DNA from: Bacteroidota bacterium
Lineage (GTDB): Bacteria; Bacteroidota; Bacteroidia; NORP154
Direction of reading: 5' to 3'
DNA: 5,833 bases
Assembly (NCBI GenBank): GCA_002401055.1
Contig: NVRZ01000226.1
Location: forward strand, 1-5,833
Within the stretch, counting starts at the first letter, position 1; each line of letters begins with the position of its first letter. Both the position numbers and the translations under genes were made by a program. The notes beneath the pieces were generated by a model. The model made no database searches. It was not told the DNA's origin and was given only the letters and a program-made list of their open reading frames with translations. Below are positions 1 to 5,494 of this stretch, piece by piece.

Positions 1-1
1 A

Positions 2-79
2 GTATTTGAATCAATGGTTAATATTATGAAGAATTACGTTAGTTTGGATCAGTTCTACAATACCACTGTCAGCTCCTGA
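2..79 (+). CDS. C-terminal end of an unidentified protein (partial, 5' end outside window)
   Basis: Reading frame 2 is open from the left edge to a TGA at 77-79 and encodes 25 residues ending in YNTTVSSS. The stop lies 13 bases before the ATG of the permease on the same strand, which is the spacing expected inside an operon. The fragment contains FESMVNIMKNYVSLDQFY, an amphipathic segment that could be the final helix of an enzyme. The pattern is loosely reminiscent of the end of some polysaccharide deacetylases, but this is too short to call. It does not look like the end of an ABC ATPase that I can recognise. The frame and stop are seen directly; that it is a real gene rests on the spacing and strand. 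Confidence 0.5.
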   Translation, partial: VFESMVNIMKNYVSLDQFYNTTVSS

Positions 80-92
80 GAATACCATAATT

Positions 93-902
93 ATGATACT
101 AGAGAAGTCCATCGCCTTCTTAAAGAGAGATTTTTTAATAGAATCAAGCTATAAGATGGCTTTCGTGCTGAATTTCATTGATTCAGTTTTTCCAGTTTTG
201 CTTTTTTACTTTGTTGGAAAACTGATGGTAGGGAATGAATCGAATGGTTTGGAGAAATATGGTGGGGAGTACTTCCCTTTTGCTTTGGTAGGAATTGCTT
301 TTACACGATATTTTCAGATGGCAATTGATGTTTTTACCTCAACAATGAGAAGAGCCCAGATGGTCGGTTGCCTGGAAGCAATACTGAGTTCGCAATCAAA
401 TCCTAAATCGGTGGTGTTATTTTCCTCGATTTATAGCTTTATCTCTGCTGGAGTTCAGTTGGTTTTTATGTTTATTATAGCTGCACTGTTTCTTGGTTTT
501 AGTTTTTCAAATGTAAATATACTTCCATCCATACTTGCTGTAGTTCTTTCCATTATTTTGTTTATTAGCTTAGGTATTTTTTCAGCATCTGGGACAATCA
601 TATTTAAGAAAGGAGAACCGTTTGGCTGGTTTTTTGGCACGTTAAGTGCACTCTTCGGTGGGGCATTTTTCCCAATTGAAGTGATGCCGGATTGGATGCA
701 GGCAATCTCAATTATAGTTCCCATCACATATTCACTTGAGGCGCTTCGTTTGACAATATTACAGGGTCATTCAATTTTAATGGTATCAAATCATTTGATA
801 ATACTCGGCAGTATGTCTCTTGTCTTATTTCCACTTAGCCTGAAAACTTTTCAATGGGCTGTTGAGAAAGGGAAAAGAGATGGATCCTTGATGGATTATT
901 AG
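93..902 (+). CDS. ABC-2 type transporter permease, probable polysaccharide/lipid exporter subunit
   Basis: This is a 269-residue inner-membrane protein of the ABC-2 permease family (NodJ/YadH-like), whose usual length is about 250-280, so it looks complete. A short cytoplasmic N-terminus (1-22) is followed by hydrophobic segments at roughly 23-45, 60-80, 108-135, 143-170, 175-197 and 230-252, the six-helix layout of the family. Residues 85-104 (MRRAQMVGCLEAILSSQSNP) match the cytosolic 'GTLEaLLaTP' region thought to contact the ATPase. Residues 189-220 carry the signature GG-AFFP-x5-P-x9-P-x-TY-x3-ALR. The ATG is chosen because it follows the upstream stop by 13 bases and gives a family-like N-terminus; no clear Shine-Dalgarno sequence precedes it. 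It probably exports a glycan or glycolipid with an ATPase encoded elsewhere. The exported substrate is inferred only from the glycosyltransferases next door, which are on the opposite strand. Confidence 0.9.
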   Translation: MILEKSIAFLKRDFLIESSYKMAFVLNFIDSVFPVLLFYFVGKLMVGNESNGLEKYGGEYFPFALVGIAFTRYFQMAIDVFTSTMRRAQMVGCLEAILSSQSNPKSVVLFSSIYSFISAGVQLVFMFIIAALFLGFSFSNVNILPSILAVVLSIILFISLGIFSASGTIIFKKGEPFGWFFGTLSALFGGAFFPIEVMPDWMQAISIIVPITYSLEALRLTILQGHSILMVSNHLIILGSMSLVLFPLSLKTFQWAVEKGKRDGSLMDY

Positions 903-918
903 AGACTTAACTACTCTT

Positions 919-2076
919 TTATTCTAGTCTTGATTCAACCAAACCTTTATAGAGTGATTCATGAGCTGAAATAAAATTGTCAAATATGAATTTTTTCTTC
1001 AGTGTTTTGTGCCCTTCTTTCCCCATTTCATTTGCCAGGCTTTTATTTGAAAGAATTTTCTCAATTGCTTTAGCCACCAATTCGTAGTTCTTTTGAGGTG
1101 CTAAATAGCCCGTTTTTCCATCGATCACAATATCCTGATTGCCCGAAACTTTTGTGGCAACCACCGGTCGTTTGAATAGCATGGCTTCTAAAATCACATA
1201 TGGAAGCCCTTCCCATAGGGAGGTATTAACCAACAGGTCAATAATATTATAGATTTGGTGTATATCTTTAACCTCTCCGGTTAATATAACTTGTTGTTCG
1301 AGATTTAGATCATCAATGGTTTTCCTAAGCTTATTATGCAATTCTCCTTTGCCTACAATCAGGAAAACTGCATCTGGGTAAGTTTTTAAGACTACTTGTG
1401 CAGCGTGAATGTATGTAAGCAAGTCTTTTTGACGGGTTAAACGTCCGATAGAGGCAATGATCGGGCCGGTTGAGGTTATATTATAATTCTGCCTGATGGC
1501 AGTACTTTCTTGTAATTGATGATATTCATTCAGATCAATAGCATTCACGATACATTCTATGGTCTCCACGCTGGCAATTCCCTCTCTTATTGCAATGTCT
1601 TTTTCACTGCTAGAAACCGTTATGATAGAATCTGTAAATTTTGCTACAAGTTTTTCAATATATAAATAGAAAAATTTAAAATAGCCTACATATGCTTGAA
1701 AATAAAAACAATGGGGAGTATAAGCGATTGCGGGCCTCCGATTCAGAAAGGCGGCTACCCTAAAAAGGATACCGGCTTTAGAGCTATGGGCATGTACAAT
1801 ATCATATTTCTCATTCTTAATATGGTAATAGATTTTCACCAACGCGTATAAATCATTTAAAGGGTTGATGTTTCTTTGCATTGGAATGTTAATCACCCTC
1901 ACACCTCTGGCTTGCATTCTTAAAACGTCGGATTTGAATAAAACTGATCGGTGATGGGAAACAATTACAGTAATATCAAATAATTCTTTTCTCAGGTTTG
2001 TCGCCAGGTAGGTTAAATGCTTTGCAGCACCACCTTCGGTGGCCTCAAGTCCAAATAATATTTTTATTTGTCCCAT
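919..2076 (-). CDS. GT4-family glycosyltransferase (GT-B fold), second gene of a two-gene operon
   Basis: This 385-residue retaining glycosyltransferase would move a sugar from a nucleotide-sugar donor to a growing surface glycan at the inner face of the membrane. The N-terminal Rossmann domain (about 1-185) has the glycine-rich loop TEGGAAKH (13-20), the HAHSSKAG block (95-102) common in GT4 enzymes, and TPHCFYF (120-126). The C-terminal donor-binding domain (about 200-375) has GRLTRQKD (211-218, with the Arg/Lys pair that contacts donor phosphates), VGKGEL (241-246), and an intact EX7E motif, E289-GLPYVIL-E297, followed by GYLAP. Length is normal for the family. The ATG lies 4 bases after the stop of the upstream glycosyltransferase, so the two are co-transcribed and probably translationally coupled; only a weak AGG precedes it. 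It ends 16 bases from the convergent permease gene. Donor and acceptor sugars cannot be deduced. Confidence 0.93.
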   Translation of the reverse strand: MGQIKILFGLEATEGGAAKHLTYLATNLRKELFDITVIVSHHRSVLFKSDVLRMQARGVRVINIPMQRNINPLNDLYALVKIYYHIKNEKYDIVHAHSSKAGILFRVAAFLNRRPAIAYTPHCFYFQAYVGYFKFFYLYIEKLVAKFTDSIITVSSSEKDIAIREGIASVETIECIVNAIDLNEYHQLQESTAIRQNYNITSTGPIIASIGRLTRQKDLLTYIHAAQVVLKTYPDAVFLIVGKGELHNKLRKTIDDLNLEQQVILTGEVKDIHQIYNIIDLLVNTSLWEGLPYVILEAMLFKRPVVATKVSGNQDIVIDGKTGYLAPQKNYELVAKAIEKILSNKSLANEMGKEGHKTLKKKFIFDNFISAHESLYKGLVESRLE

Positions 2077-2080
2077 AAAC

Positions 2081-3292
2081 CTAAATGTGACTGTGGAATA
2101 TATTTTTTAACTTCTCAGTGCTCTTTTCTATATCAAATTCCTCCACCATTTTCTTCCTTCCGTTTATGGCGATGCTAGAAAATAATTCGTAGTTAGCCAT
2201 AAGCTTAAGAAAAGTATCTACAATGGCCTCTACATTCTTTTCCGGTACTAATAATCCGGTTTGTTCATGCTCAACCAACTCCGGTATCGCAGAAATGGTG
2301 GTTGAAATTACCGGTACCCCTGTTGCCAATGCTTCCATTAATACATTCGGAAGACCATCCATATCGCCATCTTCAGCAACCGTACTAGGAAGAATGAAAA
2401 CATCCGCTTCGAAATAATAATGCTTAATCTCTCTTGGACTTAGCGCGTTGATAAATTTTACATTTTCGGAAATATTTGCATTGATACTCTGTTGTACCAA
2501 ATCTCTGGAAAGTGGACCTTTACCAATTATAGTGCATTGAACTGAATATCCCTTATCAAGCAGTATTTTGAGGGCTTTGAGTAAATACGTAATCCCTTTT
2601 TTCTTAACCAGACGGGCTACGGTTAGTATTTGAACGGGATTCTTGGTAATATGTGGTATTCGAAATGGCCATGTAGAAACATCTAAGCCATGATAAATGT
2701 GATAAATCTTTGCTGTAGACTGATGTGCTAATCGTCCTAAAAACTCCTTATTGTACGCAGTACACGTAATTACAAATTTGGCCCGATTAATTTTTACAGA
2801 GAGCTCCCCTTTCTTATCCGTGTATATATCATGTGCATGTGCCGTAAAGCTAAATGCGATTTCAGACAATTCTGATATTATCATTGCAATGCAGGTAGGT
2901 TGAGAGGCAAAATGAGCATGTATATGCTCAATATCTTGATCTCTCAATTGATAAGTAAAGTAGACTCCATTAAAAAAATTTCGTAAGTTTTTTAATAATT
3001 GAAAGGGCAAAACCGGGTAAGAATTGATGCTTTGAACAATTGTTTTAAAATAAACTCTGGGTCGTTTTAGTAAGTAAAGGAGATTGGTTTTTAAAATAAT
3101 AAAAGAAAAAAATGTCGGAGGATATATGGTGTTAACCTGGAGGTTACAAATATCATTCTCCAAAACAGTATCTGATTTATTTATACTGATAATTTGAATG
3201 TGGATGTCCTTCTTTTTCAGCAGAACAATCTCGTTTAAAATAAAGATCTCTGAAATGGATGGAAAAGAACCGAGTATATAAGCAATTCTCAT
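2081..3292 (-). CDS. GT4-family glycosyltransferase, WcaL/AmsK-like exopolysaccharide type, first gene of operon
   Basis: This 403-residue GT-B glycosyltransferase resembles colanic-acid/amylovoran type enzymes (WcaL, AmsK). The N-terminus has the hallmark FPSISEIFILNE (10-21, compare FPxxSETFIxxE), then HIHAHFA (123-129) and TAHAHDIY (150-157). The C-terminal domain has HGLD (201-204), VARLVKKKG (225-233, donor-phosphate Arg/Lys), IGKGP (256-260) and GDMDGLPNVLMEA (309-321). In that last block the usual first Glu of EX7E is Asp312, paired with Glu320; this substitution is known in this subgroup and does not imply inactivity. GLLVP (346-350) follows as usual. The ATG at 3292 gives the expected start MRIAYILGSFP; no Shine-Dalgarno sequence is evident. 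It precedes the second glycosyltransferase by 4 bases, and a candidate promoter lies about 113 bases upstream. It probably adds one sugar of the repeat unit; the specificity is unknown. Confidence 0.93.
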   Translation of the reverse strand: MRIAYILGSFPSISEIFILNEIVLLKKKDIHIQIISINKSDTVLENDICNLQVNTIYPPTFFSFIILKTNLLYLLKRPRVYFKTIVQSINSYPVLPFQLLKNLRNFFNGVYFTYQLRDQDIEHIHAHFASQPTCIAMIISELSEIAFSFTAHAHDIYTDKKGELSVKINRAKFVITCTAYNKEFLGRLAHQSTAKIYHIYHGLDVSTWPFRIPHITKNPVQILTVARLVKKKGITYLLKALKILLDKGYSVQCTIIGKGPLSRDLVQQSINANISENVKFINALSPREIKHYYFEADVFILPSTVAEDGDMDGLPNVLMEALATGVPVISTTISAIPELVEHEQTGLLVPEKNVEAIVDTFLKLMANYELFSSIAINGRKKMVEEFDIEKSTEKLKNIFHSHI

Positions 3293-3317
3293 CAGGACTA
3301 AAATAGTCTGTCAACAG

Positions 3318-3341
3318 AGCCCCGGGTTGTATCAGCCGGCT
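3318..3341 (-). other. GC-rich hairpin in the leader of the glycosyltransferase operon
   Basis: In an otherwise AT-rich spacer, CCGGCT (3336-3341) can pair with AGCC and GG of 3318-3325, giving a six-pair GC-rich stem with a 2-base bulge and a 10-base loop. It lies between the candidate promoter and the ATG at 3292, ending 25 bases before the start codon. There is no T-run after it on the - strand, so it is not a typical intrinsic terminator. It could shape leader mRNA stability or translation, or be incidental. Confidence 0.3.
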
Positions 3342-3404
3342 TACTCACACGTTACAGCTAATAATTTCAAGCACGTGTTTTTAATAATTATTTTTTACCA
3401 GAAG

Positions 3405-3437
3405 CAAAGATAATTCCAAATGAACAGCAGATCGCAA
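3405..3437 (-). promoter_or_regulatory. Candidate Bacteroidota-type promoter for the glycosyltransferase operon
   Basis: On the - strand TATCTTTG (3412-3405) matches the Bacteroidota -7 element TAnnTTTG exactly. A TTG (3437-3435) lies 22 bases upstream, within the 17-23 base range described for flavobacterial promoters though longer than the Bacteroides optimum. It would give a leader of about 105 bases before the ATG at 3292. The elements are read directly; promoter function is inferred. A -7 match alone is expected about once by chance in this amount of noncoding DNA. Confidence 0.5.
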
Positions 3438-3519
3438 CTACGGAAATTATTTGTTAGTATATCCGAAGGAATTATGTAGATAGGCTGATTAATCGCGTGA
3501 ATGATATTTAATGGTGATC

Positions 3520-3539
3520 AAGAAACGGCTTCAGAACCG
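3520..3539 (-). terminator. Weak intrinsic terminator candidate after the 118-residue gene
   Basis: On the - strand CGGTT (3539-3535) pairs with AGCCG (3530-3526), including one G-U pair, around a CTGA loop, and is followed by TTTCTT (3525-3520). It starts 33 bases after the stop codon at 3572. The G-U pair makes the fold better on the - strand, matching the direction of the gene. The stem is only five pairs, so this is a weak call. Confidence 0.35.
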
Positions 3540-3571
3540 AGTAAACTAATTATTACTTCTTTCCAAATGAA

Positions 3572-3928
3572 TCAAAGTTCCCCTTGCTGCATAAAACTGT
3601 TATATTCTTTCTCACTTATGGATAAGAGATATCCCTTGCCCTGCAACGTTTTTAGGTTGATATCAGCGATACACCTAACCCTTTCATAATTAAGCGTCAG
3701 CCCTCCACTCAATTGGATGGTGCCCGTTCCTTTCTGAAAATCACCTTTACTGAAAATGCAGTTCTCCCTGTCTAGCTTTATACCTATTTCCGTCCCCGTT
3801 TTTTTAAATAATATATGCACATAATTGTGCTCGTCAATACGTAGTTTCAAATCCTTAGCTGTTCCTTCTGCTCTCTCAACCTCAACTGGGTGTTTGCCTT
3901 TTGACAGTCGTTCAACTAATTCGTTCAT
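3572..3928 (-). CDS. Hypothetical 118-residue beta-rich protein
   Basis: I do not recognise this protein. It is 118 residues with an ATG start at 3928 and a TGA stop, and no signal peptide or membrane segment, so it is probably cytoplasmic. A short charged N-terminal helix (1-10, MNELVERLSK) is followed by about 90 residues with alternating polar and hydrophobic positions that suggest beta strands: YVHILFKK (36-43), TEIGIKLD (46-53), GTGTIQLSGGLTLNYERVR (67-85), CIADINL (86-92) and GYLLSIS (99-105). Two cysteines (57 and 86) are not in a metal-binding pattern. Evidence that it is real: no longer competing frame, coding-like composition, a TAnnTTTG match 49 bases upstream and a terminator-like hairpin downstream. 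It stands alone, with about 280 bases to the glycosyltransferase operon and 324 to the kinase-like gene. Function cannot be assigned. Confidence 0.65.
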   Translation of the reverse strand: MNELVERLSKGKHPVEVERAEGTAKDLKLRIDEHNYVHILFKKTGTEIGIKLDRENCIFSKGDFQKGTGTIQLSGGLTLNYERVRCIADINLKTLQGKGYLLSISEKEYNSFMQQGEL

Positions 3929-3976
3929 AATGTTAAATCCAAATAGCTAAGTTAATATATCAATGTAGCACAGATA

Positions 3977-3984
3977 CAAATGTA
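3977..3984 (-). promoter_or_regulatory. Candidate -7 element upstream of the 118-residue gene
   Basis: TACATTTG on the - strand (3984-3977) matches TAnnTTTG exactly and lies 49 bases upstream of the ATG at 3928, a sensible leader length. The -33 region is poor: the nearest TTTG is only 14 bases upstream, shorter than the usual spacing, so this is a partial promoter match. Confidence 0.4.
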
Positions 3985-4059
3985 GTAATCCTTGCAAACA
4001 AAACCACTTCTATATCCTTATGGTTAGTGTAATTTCTACTATATCAGCGTTAAGACTAC

Positions 4060-4135
4060 GGGTTAAATCCCACAGCGATGCGAAGTTGGCAGATTGAAAA
4101 TCAAGCCAAAACAATTTTACATACCTGTGGGTTTT
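4060..4135. repeat. Nested inverted repeats, possible structured RNA
   Basis: An outer stem pairs CCCACAG (4069-4075) with CTGTGGG (4125-4131), extended past one mismatch by AAA (4065-4067) with TTT (4133-4135). Inside it, TTGGC (4086-4090) pairs with GCCAA (4105-4109), and GATT (4092-4095) with AATC (4099-4102) closes a 3-base loop. A competing short hairpin, GGG (4060-4062) with CCC (4069-4071), would break the outer stem. The strand is undecided. No known RNA family is recognised, and inverted repeats of this length can arise by chance in 300 bases. Confidence 0.25.
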
Positions 4136-4252
4136 GGAGTGTTGTGGATCTTTTTCAACTATCAGTTTAGTTTGCTAGAAAGTTGACCACGATCGATTTA
4201 CCTTTGTCTACATCCAATTTATCTCAAGGCATGAAATACAAGCAACTATATT

Positions 4253-5218
4253 TTAAGCCGAAAAATATTTTTTCATGAATGTTGTTACTTTGGGTAAATT
4301 GATTTCAATATATTTTTTACTGTTTCCATCTTGTGTTAGAACATAGTTTAGAAAATTTACTCTTCTCGCAGTCATCAACAACTCTAAGTCAAAATTGCTA
4401 AACGTTGGAACTGTACAAACGATGGAATAACCAGAGAAAAGACTTTTTTTAATGTCATTATATCTAAATTGTTTACTATCCCTATAGTAATAAAGCATAA
4501 TCGCAAAATCATGTATGGGATAACCAAGTAACGCTTCTTCATAGTCAAGCAGTCTAAGCTCATTTTCGTGTAATTTTATATTCCAAGGATTTAAATCTGC
4601 ATGAAGTAGCTGTGGATTGTCTTTTCTATAGAAATTAGCAAGCCTTTCATTTAAGTATGGTATGATAAAATCCATTGTATTAATGTATTCTGCACTTATA
4701 ATCGAACGGAATTCGTTTTGTTTATATACAGATTTCTCCCCACGATAATAAAACACCTTATCCCACTTCTTTGGATTAATATTTTTTGGAATAACAATGT
4801 CCAACGTTGCCATATGCAACTTGGCCAACATTTTTCCAAGCCCTTGAAAATGTTTTATCGTCTCATTTCCGAAAAAATCTATTCCTTCAATCCATTTAAA
4901 CAGGGCAACTCTTTTTTTCGAAGAGCCAGCATCGAGTTGTACATTTACTATTCCTTTACCACTATTATCCAAGAAAACTTCCGGAACGAACAAATCAGAG
5001 TTCTTCTTAACCGCATCCAACAAAAAGAGTTCAGCCTGGTTATCATCTAATGTACTGGATTCTTCCTGGTATATTTTAAGCGCGTATACATTATTATTTG
5101 AATCGATTACCTTAAAAAAAACATTCGTTTCTTCAGTTAAGAAATCCATTGCCACACTCTCAATTTCATATTTTTCAAGAGCGAGCTCGGCAATTTTTTT
5201 GAGATCATTTAATTCCAA
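4253..5218 (-). CDS. APH/RdoA-like phosphotransferase (protein-kinase-like fold)
   Basis: This 321-residue cytoplasmic enzyme belongs to the aminoglycoside phosphotransferase/choline kinase/RdoA superfamily (about 300-340 residues) and would move the ATP gamma-phosphate to a hydroxyl. The N-lobe has the N-terminal helix LKKIAELALEKYEIE (6-20), TNVFFKV (31-37) and the ATP-binding Lys48 in YALKIY. The linker region has LFKWIEG (106-112) and GLGKMLAKLH (126-135). The C-lobe has the catalytic loop HADLNPWN (206-213; Asp208 and Asn213) and the metal-binding Asp225 in LLDYEE, then YPIHDFA (233-239). All key residues are present, so it is probably active. The pattern suits RdoA/homoserine kinase-II-like members better than classical resistance enzymes. 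The start is TTG: in-frame TAA lies at 5236-5234 and no ATG precedes the N-terminal helix; the first in-frame ATG (5149, residue 24) would remove that helix. The substrate (small molecule or protein) is unknown. Confidence 0.85.
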   Translation of the reverse strand: MELNDLKKIAELALEKYEIESVAMDFLTEETNVFFKVIDSNNNVYALKIYQEESSTLDDNQAELFLLDAVKKNSDLFVPEVFLDNSGKGIVNVQLDAGSSKKRVALFKWIEGIDFFGNETIKHFQGLGKMLAKLHMATLDIVIPKNINPKKWDKVFYYRGEKSVYKQNEFRSIISAEYINTMDFIIPYLNERLANFYRKDNPQLLHADLNPWNIKLHENELRLLDYEEALLGYPIHDFAIMLYYYRDSKQFRYNDIKKSLFSGYSIVCTVPTFSNFDLELLMTARRVNFLNYVLTQDGNSKKYIEINLPKVTTFMKKYFSA

Positions 5219-5224
5219 TTCTCC
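5206..5224 (-). promoter_or_regulatory. Ambiguous translation start of the kinase-like gene
   Basis: On the - strand GGAG (5224-5221) lies only 2 bases from the TTG (5218-5216) that keeps the whole family-like N-terminus in frame, which is too close for a standard Shine-Dalgarno. An ATG at 5208-5206 lies in the other frame, 12 bases after GGAG. TTG is preferred because its frame needs no frameshift, but the start is not secure. Confidence 0.4.
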
Positions 5225-5461
5225 ACTCTGTGATTATGAACCAGTCATATTAAGATACTGTAATATTTGAATGGTTGGTGTTCTTCTATCAATTCGCGAT
5301 TCAGAGGTAACGTTCACGTGCAAACTTCTGACTCCACATACAATTCGATCCGCATTTTCGCATTATAGCACAAATGACACAGCCGACCAAGTACAGAACA
5401 ACCGTGACCTTACAAGTTCACATCGATTAAATGGTTTGATTGATTCAATTCCTTTTTAGCT

Positions 5462-5479
5462 AAAATAATCTTTTGATTA
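5462..5479 (-). terminator. Weak intrinsic terminator candidate after the JmjC gene
   Basis: On the - strand TAATC (5479-5475), an AAAA loop and GATTA (5470-5466) are followed directly by TTTT (5465-5462), 15 bases past the stop codon at 5495. The stem has a single G-C pair, so it is weak. The rest of 5219-5461 shows no gene, and I found no TAnnTTTG match there for the kinase-like gene. Confidence 0.35.
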
Positions 5480-5494
5480 GAGTAACTCCTTCGA

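Larger units (their letters stand above)
3929..4252. other. Noncoding stretch between the 118-residue gene and the kinase-like gene
   Basis: This 324-base spacer has no convincing reading frame on either strand; the few ATGs on the - strand run into stops within a few codons. It holds the -7 element at 3977-3984 and the nested inverted repeats at 4060-4135. A second TAnnTTTG match on the + strand at 4199-4206 has no well-placed TTG (13 or 24 bases) and would fire antisense into the kinase-like gene. A 6-base inverted repeat (TCAACT 4155-4160, AGTTGA 4181-4186) has no T-run after it on the - strand, so I see no clear terminator for the gene ending at 4253. Confidence 0.6.

Noticed and set aside
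901..930. Possible bidirectional terminator between the convergent permease and glycosyltransferase genes
   Set aside because: Only 4-5 pair stems (AGAG/CTCT with TTTT after it, or AGACT/AGTCT with an 18-base loop) can be drawn, and they overlap coding or stop sequence; too weak to call.
3359..3389. Direct repeat of TAATAATT (3359-3366 and 3382-3389)
   Set aside because: Eight AT-only bases in an AT-rich spacer are expected by chance and no element boundary is associated with them.
3501..3689. Open frame of 62 codons on the + strand
   Set aside because: Overlaps the 3' end of the 118-residue gene on the opposite strand and shows no protein-like pattern.
4056..4075. tRNA T-arm-like sequence around GGGTTAAATCCC
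   Set aside because: The loop is 6 bases rather than 7 and lacks TTC, and no acceptor stem, D-arm or anticodon arm can be built upstream.
4199..4206. TACCTTTG, an exact -7 match on the + strand
   Set aside because: No TTG at proper spacing (13 or 24 bases) and no gene downstream on the + strand; one such chance match is expected in the noncoding DNA here.
4718..5050. Open frame of 110 codons on the + strand
   Set aside because: Fully antisense to the kinase-like gene, whose catalytic motifs are intact; it is a shadow frame.
5271..5459. Open frame of 62 codons on the + strand
   Set aside because: Lies in the spacer, has no recognisable domain and no promoter or ribosome site, and its composition does not look coding.
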